Assembly (NCBI GenBank): GCA_016794505.1 | Contig: JAEUJZ010000152.1 | Coordinates: 1 to 64,000, forward strand | DNA length: 64,000 bases | Reading direction: 5' to 3' | Source: Myxococcales bacterium | Lineage (GTDB): Bacteria; Myxococcota_A; Polyangia; Palsa-1104; JAEUJZ01 | In this document: positions 45,117-53,751 of the stretch, one piece after another | Layout of the letters: the number at the start of each line of letters is the position of its first letter | Position numbering within the stretch: the first letter of the stretch is position 1 | The notes under the pieces: generated by a model | Database searches by the model: none | What the model saw: only the letters and a program-made list of their open reading frames with translations | Told to the model about the DNA's origin: nothing | Translations under genes and position numbers: made by a program

Positions 45117-45896
45117 TTAGCGCCCCTTGAACACGGCCTTGCGCCGCTCGACAAACGAGCGCACTCCTTCTGCCGCATCCTCGCTGCGCATGACGGGCAG
45201 CAGATCGGAAAACATCTGGCGTACAGCGGTGTCGTGGTCGAGGTCTGCAAAGGCGCGCGTTGACTTGAGGACACCTTGTACGCCCAGCGGCGCGCAGGCT
45301 GCGATGTTCTTCGCAATCGTCATCGCGCAGGCAAGCTGCTCACCTGGTTCGACAACGTCTTGCACCATGCCCCAGCGCAGTGCGTCCTCGGCAGTCCAGC
45401 GCTCGCCCGTCAGCAAGACGCGATGCGCGTTGCCCCAGCCGATCTCGCGCGGCAGGCGGGCCGTGGCGCCACCGCAGGGAAAGATGCCCCGCTGCACTTC
45501 CAGCATTTGAAACTGTGTGTCGCGGGCCGCGATGCGGATCTCGCTGTTGAGCAGGATCTCGACGCCCCAGGTGAGGCAGTACCCTTGCACCGCGATGATC
45601 AGCGGTTTTGTGTGTCGCGGGCCGCTGAGTCCCATCGGATCGATCTCGTCGTTTGCGACGGGAAAAGGCGATCCGCTGGCAAAGATGGGCGCCCACAGAT
45701 CGAGCTCGATGCCAGAAGTGAAATGCTTGCCCTGTGCGTGCAGCACCGCGACACGAAGCGCAGGATCCGAGGACAGACGTGCCAGCGCCTGACCCAGCGC
45801 GTGGTACATGGCTGGCGACAGCGCGTTGTACTTTTCGGGACGGCACAGCGTGATGACTAGGACGTGACCTTCTGGCTGAACGTGGACAGGTTCCAT
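45117..45896 (-). CDS. enoyl-CoA hydratase/isomerase family (crotonase) protein
   Basis: 259 residues. The crotonase fold motifs are present: the N-terminal VLVITLCRPEKYNALSPAM, the first oxyanion-hole segment GKHFTSGIELD, and the second VQGYCLTWGVEILLNSEIRIAA. Next come FQMLEVQRGIFPCGGATARLPREIG and TGERWTAEDALRWGMVQDVV. Family enzymes hydrate or isomerise acyl-CoA thioesters. The glutamates at the two usual catalytic positions are not both evident, so a different crotonase activity is possible. It lies 57 bp downstream of hypB in the same direction and is probably the last cistron of the hydrogenase operon or a separate gene; no terminator was seen between them. Confidence 0.92.
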   Translation of the reverse strand: MEPVHVQPEGHVLVITLCRPEKYNALSPAMYHALGQALARLSSDPALRVAVLHAQGKHFTSGIELDLWAPIFASGSPFPVANDEIDPMGLSGPRHTKPLIIAVQGYCLTWGVEILLNSEIRIAARDTQFQMLEVQRGIFPCGGATARLPREIGWGNAHRVLLTGERWTAEDALRWGMVQDVVEPGEQLACAMTIAKNIAACAPLGVQGVLKSTRAFADLDHDTAVRQMFSDLLPVMRSEDAAEGVRSFVERRKAVFKGR

Positions 45897-45953
45897 GAGG
45901 GCCTCGCAGGCGGTGGCGGCTGGCTGAGTGTCTTGGGCGTATCGCTGCGGCGC

Positions 45954-46697
45954 CTAGTGCGTGTGGTGCGCATGCGCGGAAGGTACGGTCGATCCAGTCG
46001 GGCTGGTCGCATGCTGTTGTGCAAGCCACGCCAGCCAGTCTTGGATGCCTTCGCTGGTACGTGCCGATGTGGCGATCAACGGCAGATTCGGTCGAATCCG
46101 CGCCACGTTTTCACGCAGCGTGCTCAGCGAGATGTCGCCCAGATAGGGAAGAAGATCGATCTTGCTGAGCACCACAAGATCGGCGCGCTCAAACATGACC
46201 GGATACTTGAGCGGCTTGTCGACTCCTTCGGTCACCGATAGCACCACGACATTCGCCTGCTGTCCCAGGTCATAGATCGCGGGGCAGACCAAGTTGCCGA
46301 CGTTTTCGATAAAGAAGAAATCAGCGCGGTCTACTGCAGCGGCCAGATCGGGCAGGTGCAGCGCGCGATGCACCATCTTGGCGTCCAAGTGGCACGCGCT
46401 TCCCGTTGTGATCGAGCGTGAAACGATGCCAGCACGGCGCAGGCGCTCAGCGTCGAGATCCGTCGCCAAGTCTCCGCTTACTGCCGCGAGCCTGCGCCCT
46501 GGCAGCGCAGCGGCCGTGGCTTCCAAGAGCGCCGTCTTGCCCGATCCAGGGGAACCCATCAGGTTCAACACCGTCACGCCATGACGCGCAAAGTGATCGC
46601 GCAGATGCGCTGCTTCGTGATCGTTGTCTTCAAGCAGCGAGCGATGCACGTCAATGGTCACTTTGGCGGGATCGCCGCAACCGCATACGTCACACAT
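45954..46697 (-). CDS. hypB: hydrogenase nickel incorporation GTPase HypB
   Basis: 247 residues from the ATG at 46697, giving the family-like start MCDVCGCG; an ATG at 46709 adds four residues. HypB is a GTPase that hands nickel to the hydrogenase large subunit together with HypA. The P-loop is GSPGSGKTALLE; other GTPase motifs are FIENVGNLVCP (which includes a metal-site Cys) and LSKIDLLPY. The N-terminal CxxCGCG nickel motif is present. The C-terminus ends in a short His-rich tail (HAHHTH), whereas many HypB carry the His stretch near the N-terminus. The start overlaps the hypA stop by 8 bp. Confidence 0.97.
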   Translation of the reverse strand: MCDVCGCGDPAKVTIDVHRSLLEDNDHEAAHLRDHFARHGVTVLNLMGSPGSGKTALLEATAAALPGRRLAAVSGDLATDLDAERLRRAGIVSRSITTGSACHLDAKMVHRALHLPDLAAAVDRADFFFIENVGNLVCPAIYDLGQQANVVVLSVTEGVDKPLKYPVMFERADLVVLSKIDLLPYLGDISLSTLRENVARIRPNLPLIATSARTSEGIQDWLAWLAQQHATSPTGSTVPSAHAHHTH

Positions 46698-46944
46698 CGG
46701 GAACCTCAAGCTCGATACGTTCCAAGATCAAATCCCTTCCGGGAACCGAGACGATCTGCAGCGTGGCTGCTGGGTAACCACGCTCGTCTTTGATGGCGTC
46801 AAAGGCCGTGGCGAATAGGTCTGCTTCGACCCCGGATCGTTCGCCCACACGCACGCGCAGCATGCACACGGTGCTGGCTGCATGCGCGCCGCGCGCACGA
46901 TCGGTCTGATCGAACAGTGAATGAGCCAGCGAGACTTCGTGCAT
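46690..46944 (-). CDS. hypA: HypA-like nickel chaperone lacking the zinc-binding loop
   Basis: Only 84 residues, against about 113-119 for typical HypA. The N-terminus keeps the nickel-binding MHE (His2) and the family pattern (MHEVSLAHSLFDQ, VCMLRVRVGERSGVEADLFATAFDAI). The usual zinc domain, with two CxxC pairs, is absent: the sequence passes from DERGYPAATLQIVSVPG straight to the standard final strand RDLILERIELEV. Only one cysteine (Cys27) remains. The frame is intact, with hypE overlapping by 1 bp and hypB by 8 bp, so this looks like a clean deletion rather than a frameshift. HypA normally works with HypB in nickel delivery; whether this form still does is open. Confidence 0.88.
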   Translation of the reverse strand: MHEVSLAHSLFDQTDRARGAHAASTVCMLRVRVGERSGVEADLFATAFDAIKDERGYPAATLQIVSVPGRDLILERIELEVPDV

Positions 46945-47960
46945 TAGCAGATCCGCGGCAGCGGGTCGCCGTCGCGCTCCAGCAGGCGTCGTGTGCCAAA
47001 GCCGGTGTCGAGAAACAGCGCGCCGCTCTCACCCGATTCAACGAATCCGATGCACGTCGCGTCGCGTCCGAGTCGATGACTGTGCAGGGCACGCAGCAGA
47101 TCATCGAGCGCTCGCGCTGTCACACCCAGCAGGGCCTTGCCTTCGTTGGCGACGACAAGCGGGTCAATGCCAAGCAGCTCCGATGCGGCGCGTGCTGCCG
47201 CCGAGATCGGAATAGCAGGCGCCTGCAAACGAATCTGCACGCCTGCCTTCTGCGCCATTTCAGACAGAGCGCTCACGACTCCGCCACGCGTTGGGTCTTT
47301 CATGGCGTGCAGCGCATCCCCCGTCGCCGCCATCGCAGCCGCGATCAAGCCATTTAGCGGCGCAACATCGGATCGCAGATCGCTGGACAAGCCCAACTGA
47401 TGGCGCGCTGAGAGCACGGCCAAGCCATGATCTCCGACGGTACCCGTGATGACGATGGCGTCACCAACCCGCAGGCCCGAGTCGCGGATCACGCGGTCGG
47501 CCACACCCAGACCGGCAGTTGAAAGAACCAGGCCATCGATTTCACCGTGGCGGAGCACTTTGGTATCGCCAGAGAGAATCGGGGCCGCCGCTTCGACGCT
47601 GGCCTCTTGCAGTGAATCGGCGATCCGGGTCAGCTGATCGAGATCGAAGCCCTCTTCGATCATCGCGGCTGAGGTAAGCGCCAGGACATCGGTGGCGCCC
47701 ATCATCGCAAGATCGTTTACGACGCCACAGACCGACAGACGACCGATGTCGCCACCGGGGAAAAACAGTGGCTGCACCGTGTGCGCGTCGGTCGTGATCA
47801 CCAGCCACTTGTCTCCCCAGGGCAGCGCAGCGCCGTCGGACATGGCCAGCGCTTCGGGATGACGAACGCCGCGCAGAAAAATCGACTCGATGAGCTGGCG
47901 CATGGCAGGTCCGCCAGCACCGTGCAGCAGACTGACCTTGTTGCTCTTTTGCTGGCTCAT
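46944..47960 (-). CDS. hypE: hydrogenase maturation factor HypE (carbamoyl dehydratase)
   Basis: 338 residues. HypE takes the carbamoyl group from HypF on its C-terminal cysteine and dehydrates it with ATP to a thiocyanate that supplies the CN ligands of the NiFe site. The protein ends in PRIC, with the essential terminal Cys338. Other PurM/AIR-synthase-type motifs are LLHGAGGPAMRQLI, TTDAHTVQPLFFPGGDIG, SGDTKVL, VGDHGLAVL and KDPTRGGV. The start (ATG at 47960) overlaps the hypD stop by 4 bp and the stop overlaps hypA by 1 bp. Confidence 0.98.
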   Translation of the reverse strand: MSQQKSNKVSLLHGAGGPAMRQLIESIFLRGVRHPEALAMSDGAALPWGDKWLVITTDAHTVQPLFFPGGDIGRLSVCGVVNDLAMMGATDVLALTSAAMIEEGFDLDQLTRIADSLQEASVEAAAPILSGDTKVLRHGEIDGLVLSTAGLGVADRVIRDSGLRVGDAIVITGTVGDHGLAVLSARHQLGLSSDLRSDVAPLNGLIAAAMAATGDALHAMKDPTRGGVVSALSEMAQKAGVQIRLQAPAIPISAAARAASELLGIDPLVVANEGKALLGVTARALDDLLRALHSHRLGRDATCIGFVESGESGALFLDTGFGTRRLLERDGDPLPRIC

Positions 47961-49102
47961 GATCGGGACTCCGCGGCTTTTGCGCGGTGCGGTGCGCCAC
48001 TTTCAAACCAGATGCGGCACGGTCCTTCGCTGCTTACCATGCAGGCCCCGATGGGAGACTCGGGCCGGCAGGTCTGGCCGAAGTGTACGCAGTCGGTGGG
48101 CTGCGCCATGCCGGTCATGATCGCCCCGCACCGACACGTATCGCTCGGCGGCTTGTGCGTGCGGCGTGCGGCGGTCGCCAAGAGCGTGGCGAAGCGGCGA
48201 CGGGCGTCGTGTTGTGCAAACTCAGCGCGCAGCTCTAGCTCGCCGCCAGGAATCTGCGCGATGCCGCGCCATGGTCCATCGCCCATCTGGAAGACCCGGT
48301 GCAGAACGGCCAGTGCGCGCTGGTTGCCCGGACGTGTGACGCAGCGTGGATAGGCATTTACGACCTCGCAGCGACTGTCTCGGATGCACTCGACCAGACA
48401 GATCAAGCCAGACAGGACGTCGAGCGGCTCAAAGCCGGCCACGACCACAGGCCGACGGTAGGTGTCGACAAACGACTCGAAAATCGCCGACCCGGTGATC
48501 GTTGCGGCGTGCCCTGCTGCCAAGAAGCCTTCGATCGGGCTTCCTGGCAGGCGCGCGACGATCTCCATCGCTGCGGGCACCCACTTGTGCGCGGAATAGA
48601 CGAACAAGTTGGGCGGGGGATCTTGCAACAAGATGGCTGCGGTCGCGACCGCGGTGGTTTCAAATCCGGTGGCAAAAAACACAACCGGATCCTGATGACT
48701 GCGCGCGATCGTAAGAGCTTGCGTCGCGGCATAGATCACATCGACATGAGCGCCCCGCGTGCGGGCATCGCTGAGCGATTCAGCGCTGCCGGGGACCGCG
48801 AGCATGTCGCCGTAGGTCAGTACGTGAACTCCTGCGTCAGCGAGCGCGATCACTGCATCAATATCGGGCGCATCGGTGACGCAGACTGGGCAGCCCGGCC
48901 CCATCTGCACGTGCAGATCCGCCGGGAAGCTCTCGCGCATGCCATAGCGTGCGATGACTTGTTCGTGACTGCCGCAGACGTGCATCACCGTCAGCGGGCG
49001 GCGTACTGCCGCAACGACCTGACGTAGGCGCGCTTGCAGCGCTTGCCCGCGCTGGACATCGCGAAAAGAGAGCGGGTGATTCGTGTTTGCTGCAGAGCTC
49101 AT
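47957..49102 (-). CDS. hypD: hydrogenase maturation factor HypD
   Basis: 381 residues. HypD is an iron-sulfur scaffold that, with HypC, assembles the Fe(CN)2CO fragment. Conserved motifs are MHVCGSHE (Cys43), MGPGCPVC (Cys71, Cys74), FFATGFETTAVATA, and the cysteine-rich C-terminal part that binds the [4Fe-4S] cluster (SRCEVVNAYPRCV, DTCRCGAIM, PTDCVHFGQTC, GACMVSSEGPC). Length is normal. The start overlaps the hypC stop by 4 bp and the stop overlaps hypE. Confidence 0.98.
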   Translation of the reverse strand: MSSAANTNHPLSFRDVQRGQALQARLRQVVAAVRRPLTVMHVCGSHEQVIARYGMRESFPADLHVQMGPGCPVCVTDAPDIDAVIALADAGVHVLTYGDMLAVPGSAESLSDARTRGAHVDVIYAATQALTIARSHQDPVVFFATGFETTAVATAAILLQDPPPNLFVYSAHKWVPAAMEIVARLPGSPIEGFLAAGHAATITGSAIFESFVDTYRRPVVVAGFEPLDVLSGLICLVECIRDSRCEVVNAYPRCVTRPGNQRALAVLHRVFQMGDGPWRGIAQIPGGELELRAEFAQHDARRRFATLLATAARRTHKPPSDTCRCGAIMTGMAQPTDCVHFGQTCRPESPIGACMVSSEGPCRIWFESGAPHRAKAAESRS

Positions 49103-49374
49103 GTGCGTGATGCATCGGCCGGCGTGGGGTGGGGCGGGCCTGCCTCGTGTTGATCCGCATCGCGGCTCAGCTTGGCAAAGAAATCGAGGGTCTGATCGAT
49201 CTCGTCTGATGGGATTCGCCGAATGGCGAATCCTACGTGAACCAGCACGTAATCTCCGACGGAGACCGGCTCATCCACAAGGTCCAGGCTGACCTCGCGC
49301 TGCACGCCGAAAAAGTCGACGCGGGCGCGCGTTCCTGCAACGTCGACAACCTGGCCTGGAGCTCCTAGACACAT
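49099..49374 (-). CDS. hypC: hydrogenase chaperone HypC
   Basis: 91 residues starting MCLGAPGQV. The N-terminal Cys2, exposed after Met removal, binds the iron of the HypCD complex and later the large subunit. The core barrel (VDFFGVQREVSLDLV, VGDYVLVHVGFAIRRI) matches the HypC/HupF family. The last 15 residues (EAGPPHPTPADASRT) are an extra tail. The ATG lies 3 bp after the HypF stop. Confidence 0.97.
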   Translation of the reverse strand: MCLGAPGQVVDVAGTRARVDFFGVQREVSLDLVDEPVSVGDYVLVHVGFAIRRIPSDEIDQTLDFFAKLSRDADQHEAGPPHPTPADASRT

Positions 49375-49377
49375 GCG

Positions 49378-52254
49378 CTAGACCTCGTGTGGGGACTTCG
49401 TGTGCAACGCTATCACGGCAGCGTAGGCCTGGCCGAGAGACAGACCGCCATCGTTGACCGGTATCTCGGTTGCCATGTGCGCCGCATTGCCCAAGCCTCG
49501 GCGCAGCGCCGCCTGCAACACGCGATTTTGCAGCGCGCCACCGGTCAACACGACCTGCGTGATGCCAGTCTGACCTTGCGCCCGCTGGACCGCGTGCAGA
49601 GTTGCTGCCGCGACCGTGGCATGAAAGCGCGCGGCGATGCGTGCCGGCGTGACTCCCCGCAGAAGATCGTCCACCACGGCCCGTGTGGTGGGGCGCAGAT
49701 CGATCTCCTGCGTCGGCGCGGTCGCAGTGTCGGTCGTCGTGTCGGTCGTCGCGTCGGTCGTCGGGTTGATAGGGGAAACGAGCGCCCCTTCGCGTTCGTG
49801 AACTGGCGCAGACTGGATCTGGACGGGCGCTTGGAGTGCAGACGCCAGCTGCCATGGATACGGATCGAGATCGTGGCCGTGGGCTAGCTGCTCTAGATCC
49901 ATCGCGACGTGGGCTTCGAACTGTGCGCGCGACTGACCTAGAACCAGCGCACCCACGGCATCGAAATAGCGGCCCAGGCCGTGCGCGGTACTGCACTGCA
50001 CGCGCGTGTTCAACATACGCAGCACGGTTGCGCGCGTTGCATCGGGAATGCCGCGCAGCATCGGCACGCGCAAGGCGATGTCCGCGGCCTCGTCGCCAAA
50101 GGCATCGAAGAGCAGGGCCAGAGCTTGCCGCCACACATCGCGAACCGCGGCTTCCCCACCGGGCAGCAGGATGGGTCGCAGGCATGCCAGGCGCTGCATA
50201 TGCAGGCCGTCGATGCCCAGGATCTCGCCACCCCAGCTTGCGCCATCAAGGCCCCAGCCGCCGCCATCGAGTACGACACCCAGCACCGGGCCGCGCAGGT
50301 GACGCTCGGCCACCGTGGCCAGCGCATGCGCCATATGGTGTTGCACCGCGAAGCGCAGCCGCGAAGGTCGTGCATGGGCATAGCGCGTCGAGACATAGTC
50401 CGGGTGCAGATCGTGGACGATCACATTGGGCCGCACGCGCAGAAGCTGCTGCAACGATTCGATCTCGTGCTGCCAGGCTCGCTCACTGTCAACGGTCTCT
50501 AGATCTCCCAGGTGCGGGCTTAGATAGGCGCGGTCTTCGACCACGATGCAGACTGTATTTTTCAGGTGCCCACCAACGGCCAAGACTGGCTCGGGTGCGG
50601 CCTGTGGCAGGCGGATTGGGCGCGGGACATAGCCACGCGCGCGGCGTACGATCTGCGGTCCGCTGGCAGTCTGCTGCACAACCGAGTCTTCGACGCGTCG
50701 CAGGATCGCGCGGTTGTGAAACAGGAAGCCATCCACCAGCGCGCCCAGGCGCTGCACGGCCCCGGCTATGGTGATCTCGATCGGCTCACCCGAGAGATTG
50801 CCCGAGGTCATCACTACAGGTCGTTGCAGGCGGCGCAAAAGAAGCTGATGCAAGGGCGTATAGGGCAGAAGCAACCCAACGCGCTGCGAGGACCCGCAGA
50901 CGCTCGCGGCCAAGTCGCTTTCACGTCGGGGAAGCAGCACGATGGGACAGGCTGGCTGGGTCAGGGTCGCCGCGGACTCGGCATCGATCTCGGCATACGC
51001 ATGCGCCATCTGCAGGTCGGTCACCATCACCGCAAAGGGCTTGGCGTCGCGGCGCTTGCGGCGGCGCAGCGTCTGCACAGCGGCGTTGGCCGTGGCGTCG
51101 CAGACCACGTGAACGCCGCCCAGACCCATGATTCCCAGCACCTCTCCGGCGAGCAGCCTCTGCACCACCACGGCGATCGGATCGGGCGCAGGCGAGATCG
51201 TTCCATCCGAATCGCTCAGCCAGAGCTGTGGGCCGCAGGTGGGGCAGGCCAGCGTCTGCGCATGAAAGCGACGATCCATGGGGTCGTCATAGGCCGCTTG
51301 GCAGGCCGGACAGAGCCGAAATGTCGACAGGCTGGTGTGGTCACGATCGAAAGGCAGCGCGGCCGTGATCGAAAAGCGCGGCCCGCAGGCTGTGCAGCTT
51401 GTAAATGCATAGCCCGCAAAGCGACTCTGCGGATCGCCGAGGTCCTTCAGACAGTCTGCGCACAGCGAGAGATCGGGCGGCAGGGGCAGATCCTGTTGCG
51501 TCGCAGGTGCGCTGGCCGCGATCACAAAGTTACCGCCGGCCACAAAGGGCAGATCGTGTTGTGTGACGTGCTGAACCAGTGCAGGCGAGGGCGCATGCTG
51601 CTTTAGAGCCGCAGCCAGCGCATGCACAGAAGACACCCCCCCGAATGCTTCCACGACGACGCCGGCCGACGTGTTCTGCACGAAACCCGAGAGCCGCAGA
51701 GCGGCCGCGGTGCGAGCCACCCACGGACGAAAGCCGACCCCTTGCACGATGCCCCGGATGAAGAAGCGGGCGCCCACCTGCGGCTCGGGTGGACCGTGCT
51801 CGGTTCGGTACCACTTCACGAAGCAGTCCAGGGCTTGCGACAGCGCGCTTCGCGTTGCAGGCGAGATCGGCTCGCCCAGTTCGAATCGCTGGCCGTGGAT
51901 CGCCATGCACCAAGCGTCCGGCGGTGGGCCAAAGATGCGCTGATGGACTTCCAAGACGGCGCGCGGCGACATCGCATGGCTGCTGTGGCGCTGGTCTCGC
52001 TGCGGCGAAATGCGCTCGAACGAAAACGGCTCCTGGATTTGCACGCTGGCGTCGACGAATACGACGCGCTCGCGATCCTTCAGATCGAGTGCGTGCTCGA
52101 TCTGAAGCTGAAAGTCGGTCAAGACATCCAGCCGGCCTTGACGCACATCGTCGGAAAGAAGCTCAGCGATGTGCTCGACGAAGCAGGGACCGGCCGCATC
52201 GTCGCCGCGTGAAGGGTTTCCCACGCCGACGACAAGAAGCGGCGCGGGGCTCAT
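49378..52254 (-). CDS. hypF: HoxW-type maturation protease fused to HypF carbamoyltransferase
   Basis: 958 residues from the ATG at 52254, which overlaps the hoxH stop (ATGA). Residues 1-155 are a hydrogenase endopeptidase (HoxW/HybD family): GVGNPSRGDDAAGP, VVFVDAS and HAMSPRAV, with D19, D68 and H93 at the nickel-sensing positions, and the IHGQRFELGE motif. Residues from about 160 are a full HypF: acylphosphatase RGIVQGVGFRPW, two zinc-finger pairs (CADCLKDLG / CTACGPRF and CPACQAAY / CPTCGP), a YrdC-like domain, and the Kae1-like carbamoyltransferase (VQHHMAHALAT, LDGGGWG, LTGGALQNRVL). HypF makes the carbamoyl-AMP used for CN ligands. A Thr/Asp-rich stretch near residue 840 comes from three 12-bp repeats (49727-49762). 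The fusion puts early and late maturation steps in one chain. Confidence 0.95.
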   Translation of the reverse strand: MSPAPLLVVGVGNPSRGDDAAGPCFVEHIAELLSDDVRQGRLDVLTDFQLQIEHALDLKDRERVVFVDASVQIQEPFSFERISPQRDQRHSSHAMSPRAVLEVHQRIFGPPPDAWCMAIHGQRFELGEPISPATRSALSQALDCFVKWYRTEHGPPEPQVGARFFIRGIVQGVGFRPWVARTAAALRLSGFVQNTSAGVVVEAFGGVSSVHALAAALKQHAPSPALVQHVTQHDLPFVAGGNFVIAASAPATQQDLPLPPDLSLCADCLKDLGDPQSRFAGYAFTSCTACGPRFSITAALPFDRDHTSLSTFRLCPACQAAYDDPMDRRFHAQTLACPTCGPQLWLSDSDGTISPAPDPIAVVVQRLLAGEVLGIMGLGGVHVVCDATANAAVQTLRRRKRRDAKPFAVMVTDLQMAHAYAEIDAESAATLTQPACPIVLLPRRESDLAASVCGSSQRVGLLLPYTPLHQLLLRRLQRPVVMTSGNLSGEPIEITIAGAVQRLGALVDGFLFHNRAILRRVEDSVVQQTASGPQIVRRARGYVPRPIRLPQAAPEPVLAVGGHLKNTVCIVVEDRAYLSPHLGDLETVDSERAWQHEIESLQQLLRVRPNVIVHDLHPDYVSTRYAHARPSRLRFAVQHHMAHALATVAERHLRGPVLGVVLDGGGWGLDGASWGGEILGIDGLHMQRLACLRPILLPGGEAAVRDVWRQALALLFDAFGDEAADIALRVPMLRGIPDATRATVLRMLNTRVQCSTAHGLGRYFDAVGALVLGQSRAQFEAHVAMDLEQLAHGHDLDPYPWQLASALQAPVQIQSAPVHEREGALVSPINPTTDATTDTTTDTATAPTQEIDLRPTTRAVVDDLLRGVTPARIAARFHATVAAATLHAVQRAQGQTGITQVVLTGGALQNRVLQAALRRGLGNAAHMATEIPVNDGGLSLGQAYAAVIALHTKSPHEV
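49727..49762. repeat. three 12-bp tandem repeats in hypF
   Basis: GTGTCGGTCGTC at 49727-49738 and 49739-49750, and GCGTCGGTCGTC at 49751-49762. They encode a Thr/Asp-rich low-complexity stretch between the Kae1-like core segments of the HypF part and keep the reading frame. Confidence 0.85.
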
Positions 52255-53729
52255 TCCAGGCACTCGCCGTCGCGCACTAAGCGCTGCACCACCTCGCCCT
52301 GCGCATCGATGATCTCGACCCACAGCGGCATCTTGCCCAGCGCATGCGTTGCGCAAGACAGGCAGGGATCAAACGCGCGAATCGCGACCTCGATGTGATT
52401 GAGCAGGCCTTCCGTCGGCTCGTGCCCGTCGAGGTACTGGCGGGCCACCTGCCGAATCGCTTCGTTCATCGCTTGGTTGTTGTGCGTCGTTGACACGATC
52501 AAGTTGCACATTGTCACCAGATCGTGACTGTCGACTTCGTAGTGATGGATCAGCGTGCCGCGCGGGGCTTCGATGATGCCGACACCGGATCCTGCGCGCG
52601 GGCCTGATCCGACGAGTGAATCGCCCAAGAGCACAGGATCCGCGAGCAAGCGTGCGATGACTTCAGCAGCGTGCAAGAGCTCGATCATGCGCGCCCAGTG
52701 AAACAAGAGCGGCGCGTGTAGAAGCGGGCTCGGCGAGATGGAACGAAGCTCTTGTCGGGCGGCTTCGGCGAGCGGAGTACCGATCGCATCGCAGTTCTGA
52801 ACGCGCGCCAGCGGGCCCACTTTGTACCAACCGTTTTCGGCGCCGAGCGACTTGATGAAGGGGAACTTCATGTAGCTCCACGAGCGCACGTTTTCACGAA
52901 ACAGGCCGTGGTATTCGCTGGGCTCGATGCCGTCGAAAATGATCTGACCTGTCGCGTCGCGAGCGCGCAGCACGCCATCGTATAGATCCAGTGTGCCGTC
53001 GCGTGCGACCAAGGACAGCAAGTTCGATGGCACGTGGCCGAAGTGGTCGTATAGATCGCGGTTGCGTGCATAAAGCGCTGCGATCAAGCGCACGCCCTGC
53101 TGCGCCCAGTCGAGGATCTGCGGCAGCGGCGACAACAGCTCGTCGCGTTCCTGCGGCGAGACGCGCTTGTTGACGCCCCCTGGGATCGAGCCGGTGCCAT
53201 GCACGCGCTTGCCGGCTGTGATGCGAATCACTTCTTGCCCAAACTTGCGCAGCAGGATGCCTTGGCGCCCGATGTCGGGATAGTCGGTGAGCACGCCGAC
53301 GATGTTGCGGTGTCGCGGATCGCTTTCGAACCCAAACAGCAGATCGGGCGAGGACAAGTGAAAGAAGTGCAGCGCGTGCGACTGCAGGATCTGGCCGTAG
53401 TGCATCAGACGACGAATCGCGTCGGCAGTGGCGGGAACGCGCGGCGATCCGACGATGTGATCGAGGGCCTTGGACGCTGCGAGGTGGTGACTGACCGGAC
53501 AGATGCCGCACAGCCGCTGCACCATCACCGGCACTTCCCAATACGGACGACCTTGGATGAAGCGCTCGAAGCCGCGGAACTCGACGATGTGCAGGCGCAC
53601 TTGATGCACCTTGTTGTTGTCGTCGAGAAGAATCGTCACTTTGCCGTGCCCCTCAACGCGCGAGATGGGCTCGATGGCGATGCGCCTGAGCTTCTGAGGA
53701 TCCGCTGCTTTTTCGAGATCACTCGCCAT
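52251..53729 (-). CDS. hoxH: NAD-reducing [NiFe]-hydrogenase large subunit HoxH
   Basis: 492 residues. HoxH holds the Ni-Fe active site. The N-terminal metal motif is RLCGICPVSHH (C74, C77) and the C-terminal one is DPCLSCATH (C456, C459, H462). A 30-residue peptide after H462 (ALGKMPLWVE...) is expected to be removed by the HoxW-type protease once nickel is inserted; that protease is the N-terminal domain of the next gene. The RVEGHG motif near residue 25 is also present. The group 3d assignment rests on the HoxF-U-Y partners. The start codon is 22 bp after the hoxY stop. Confidence 0.98.
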   Translation of the reverse strand: MASDLEKAADPQKLRRIAIEPISRVEGHGKVTILLDDNNKVHQVRLHIVEFRGFERFIQGRPYWEVPVMVQRLCGICPVSHHLAASKALDHIVGSPRVPATADAIRRLMHYGQILQSHALHFFHLSSPDLLFGFESDPRHRNIVGVLTDYPDIGRQGILLRKFGQEVIRITAGKRVHGTGSIPGGVNKRVSPQERDELLSPLPQILDWAQQGVRLIAALYARNRDLYDHFGHVPSNLLSLVARDGTLDLYDGVLRARDATGQIIFDGIEPSEYHGLFRENVRSWSYMKFPFIKSLGAENGWYKVGPLARVQNCDAIGTPLAEAARQELRSISPSPLLHAPLLFHWARMIELLHAAEVIARLLADPVLLGDSLVGSGPRAGSGVGIIEAPRGTLIHHYEVDSHDLVTMCNLIVSTTHNNQAMNEAIRQVARQYLDGHEPTEGLLNHIEVAIRAFDPCLSCATHALGKMPLWVEIIDAQGEVVQRLVRDGECLE

Positions 53730-53751
53730 GATTTGTACTCATCGAGGTGGC

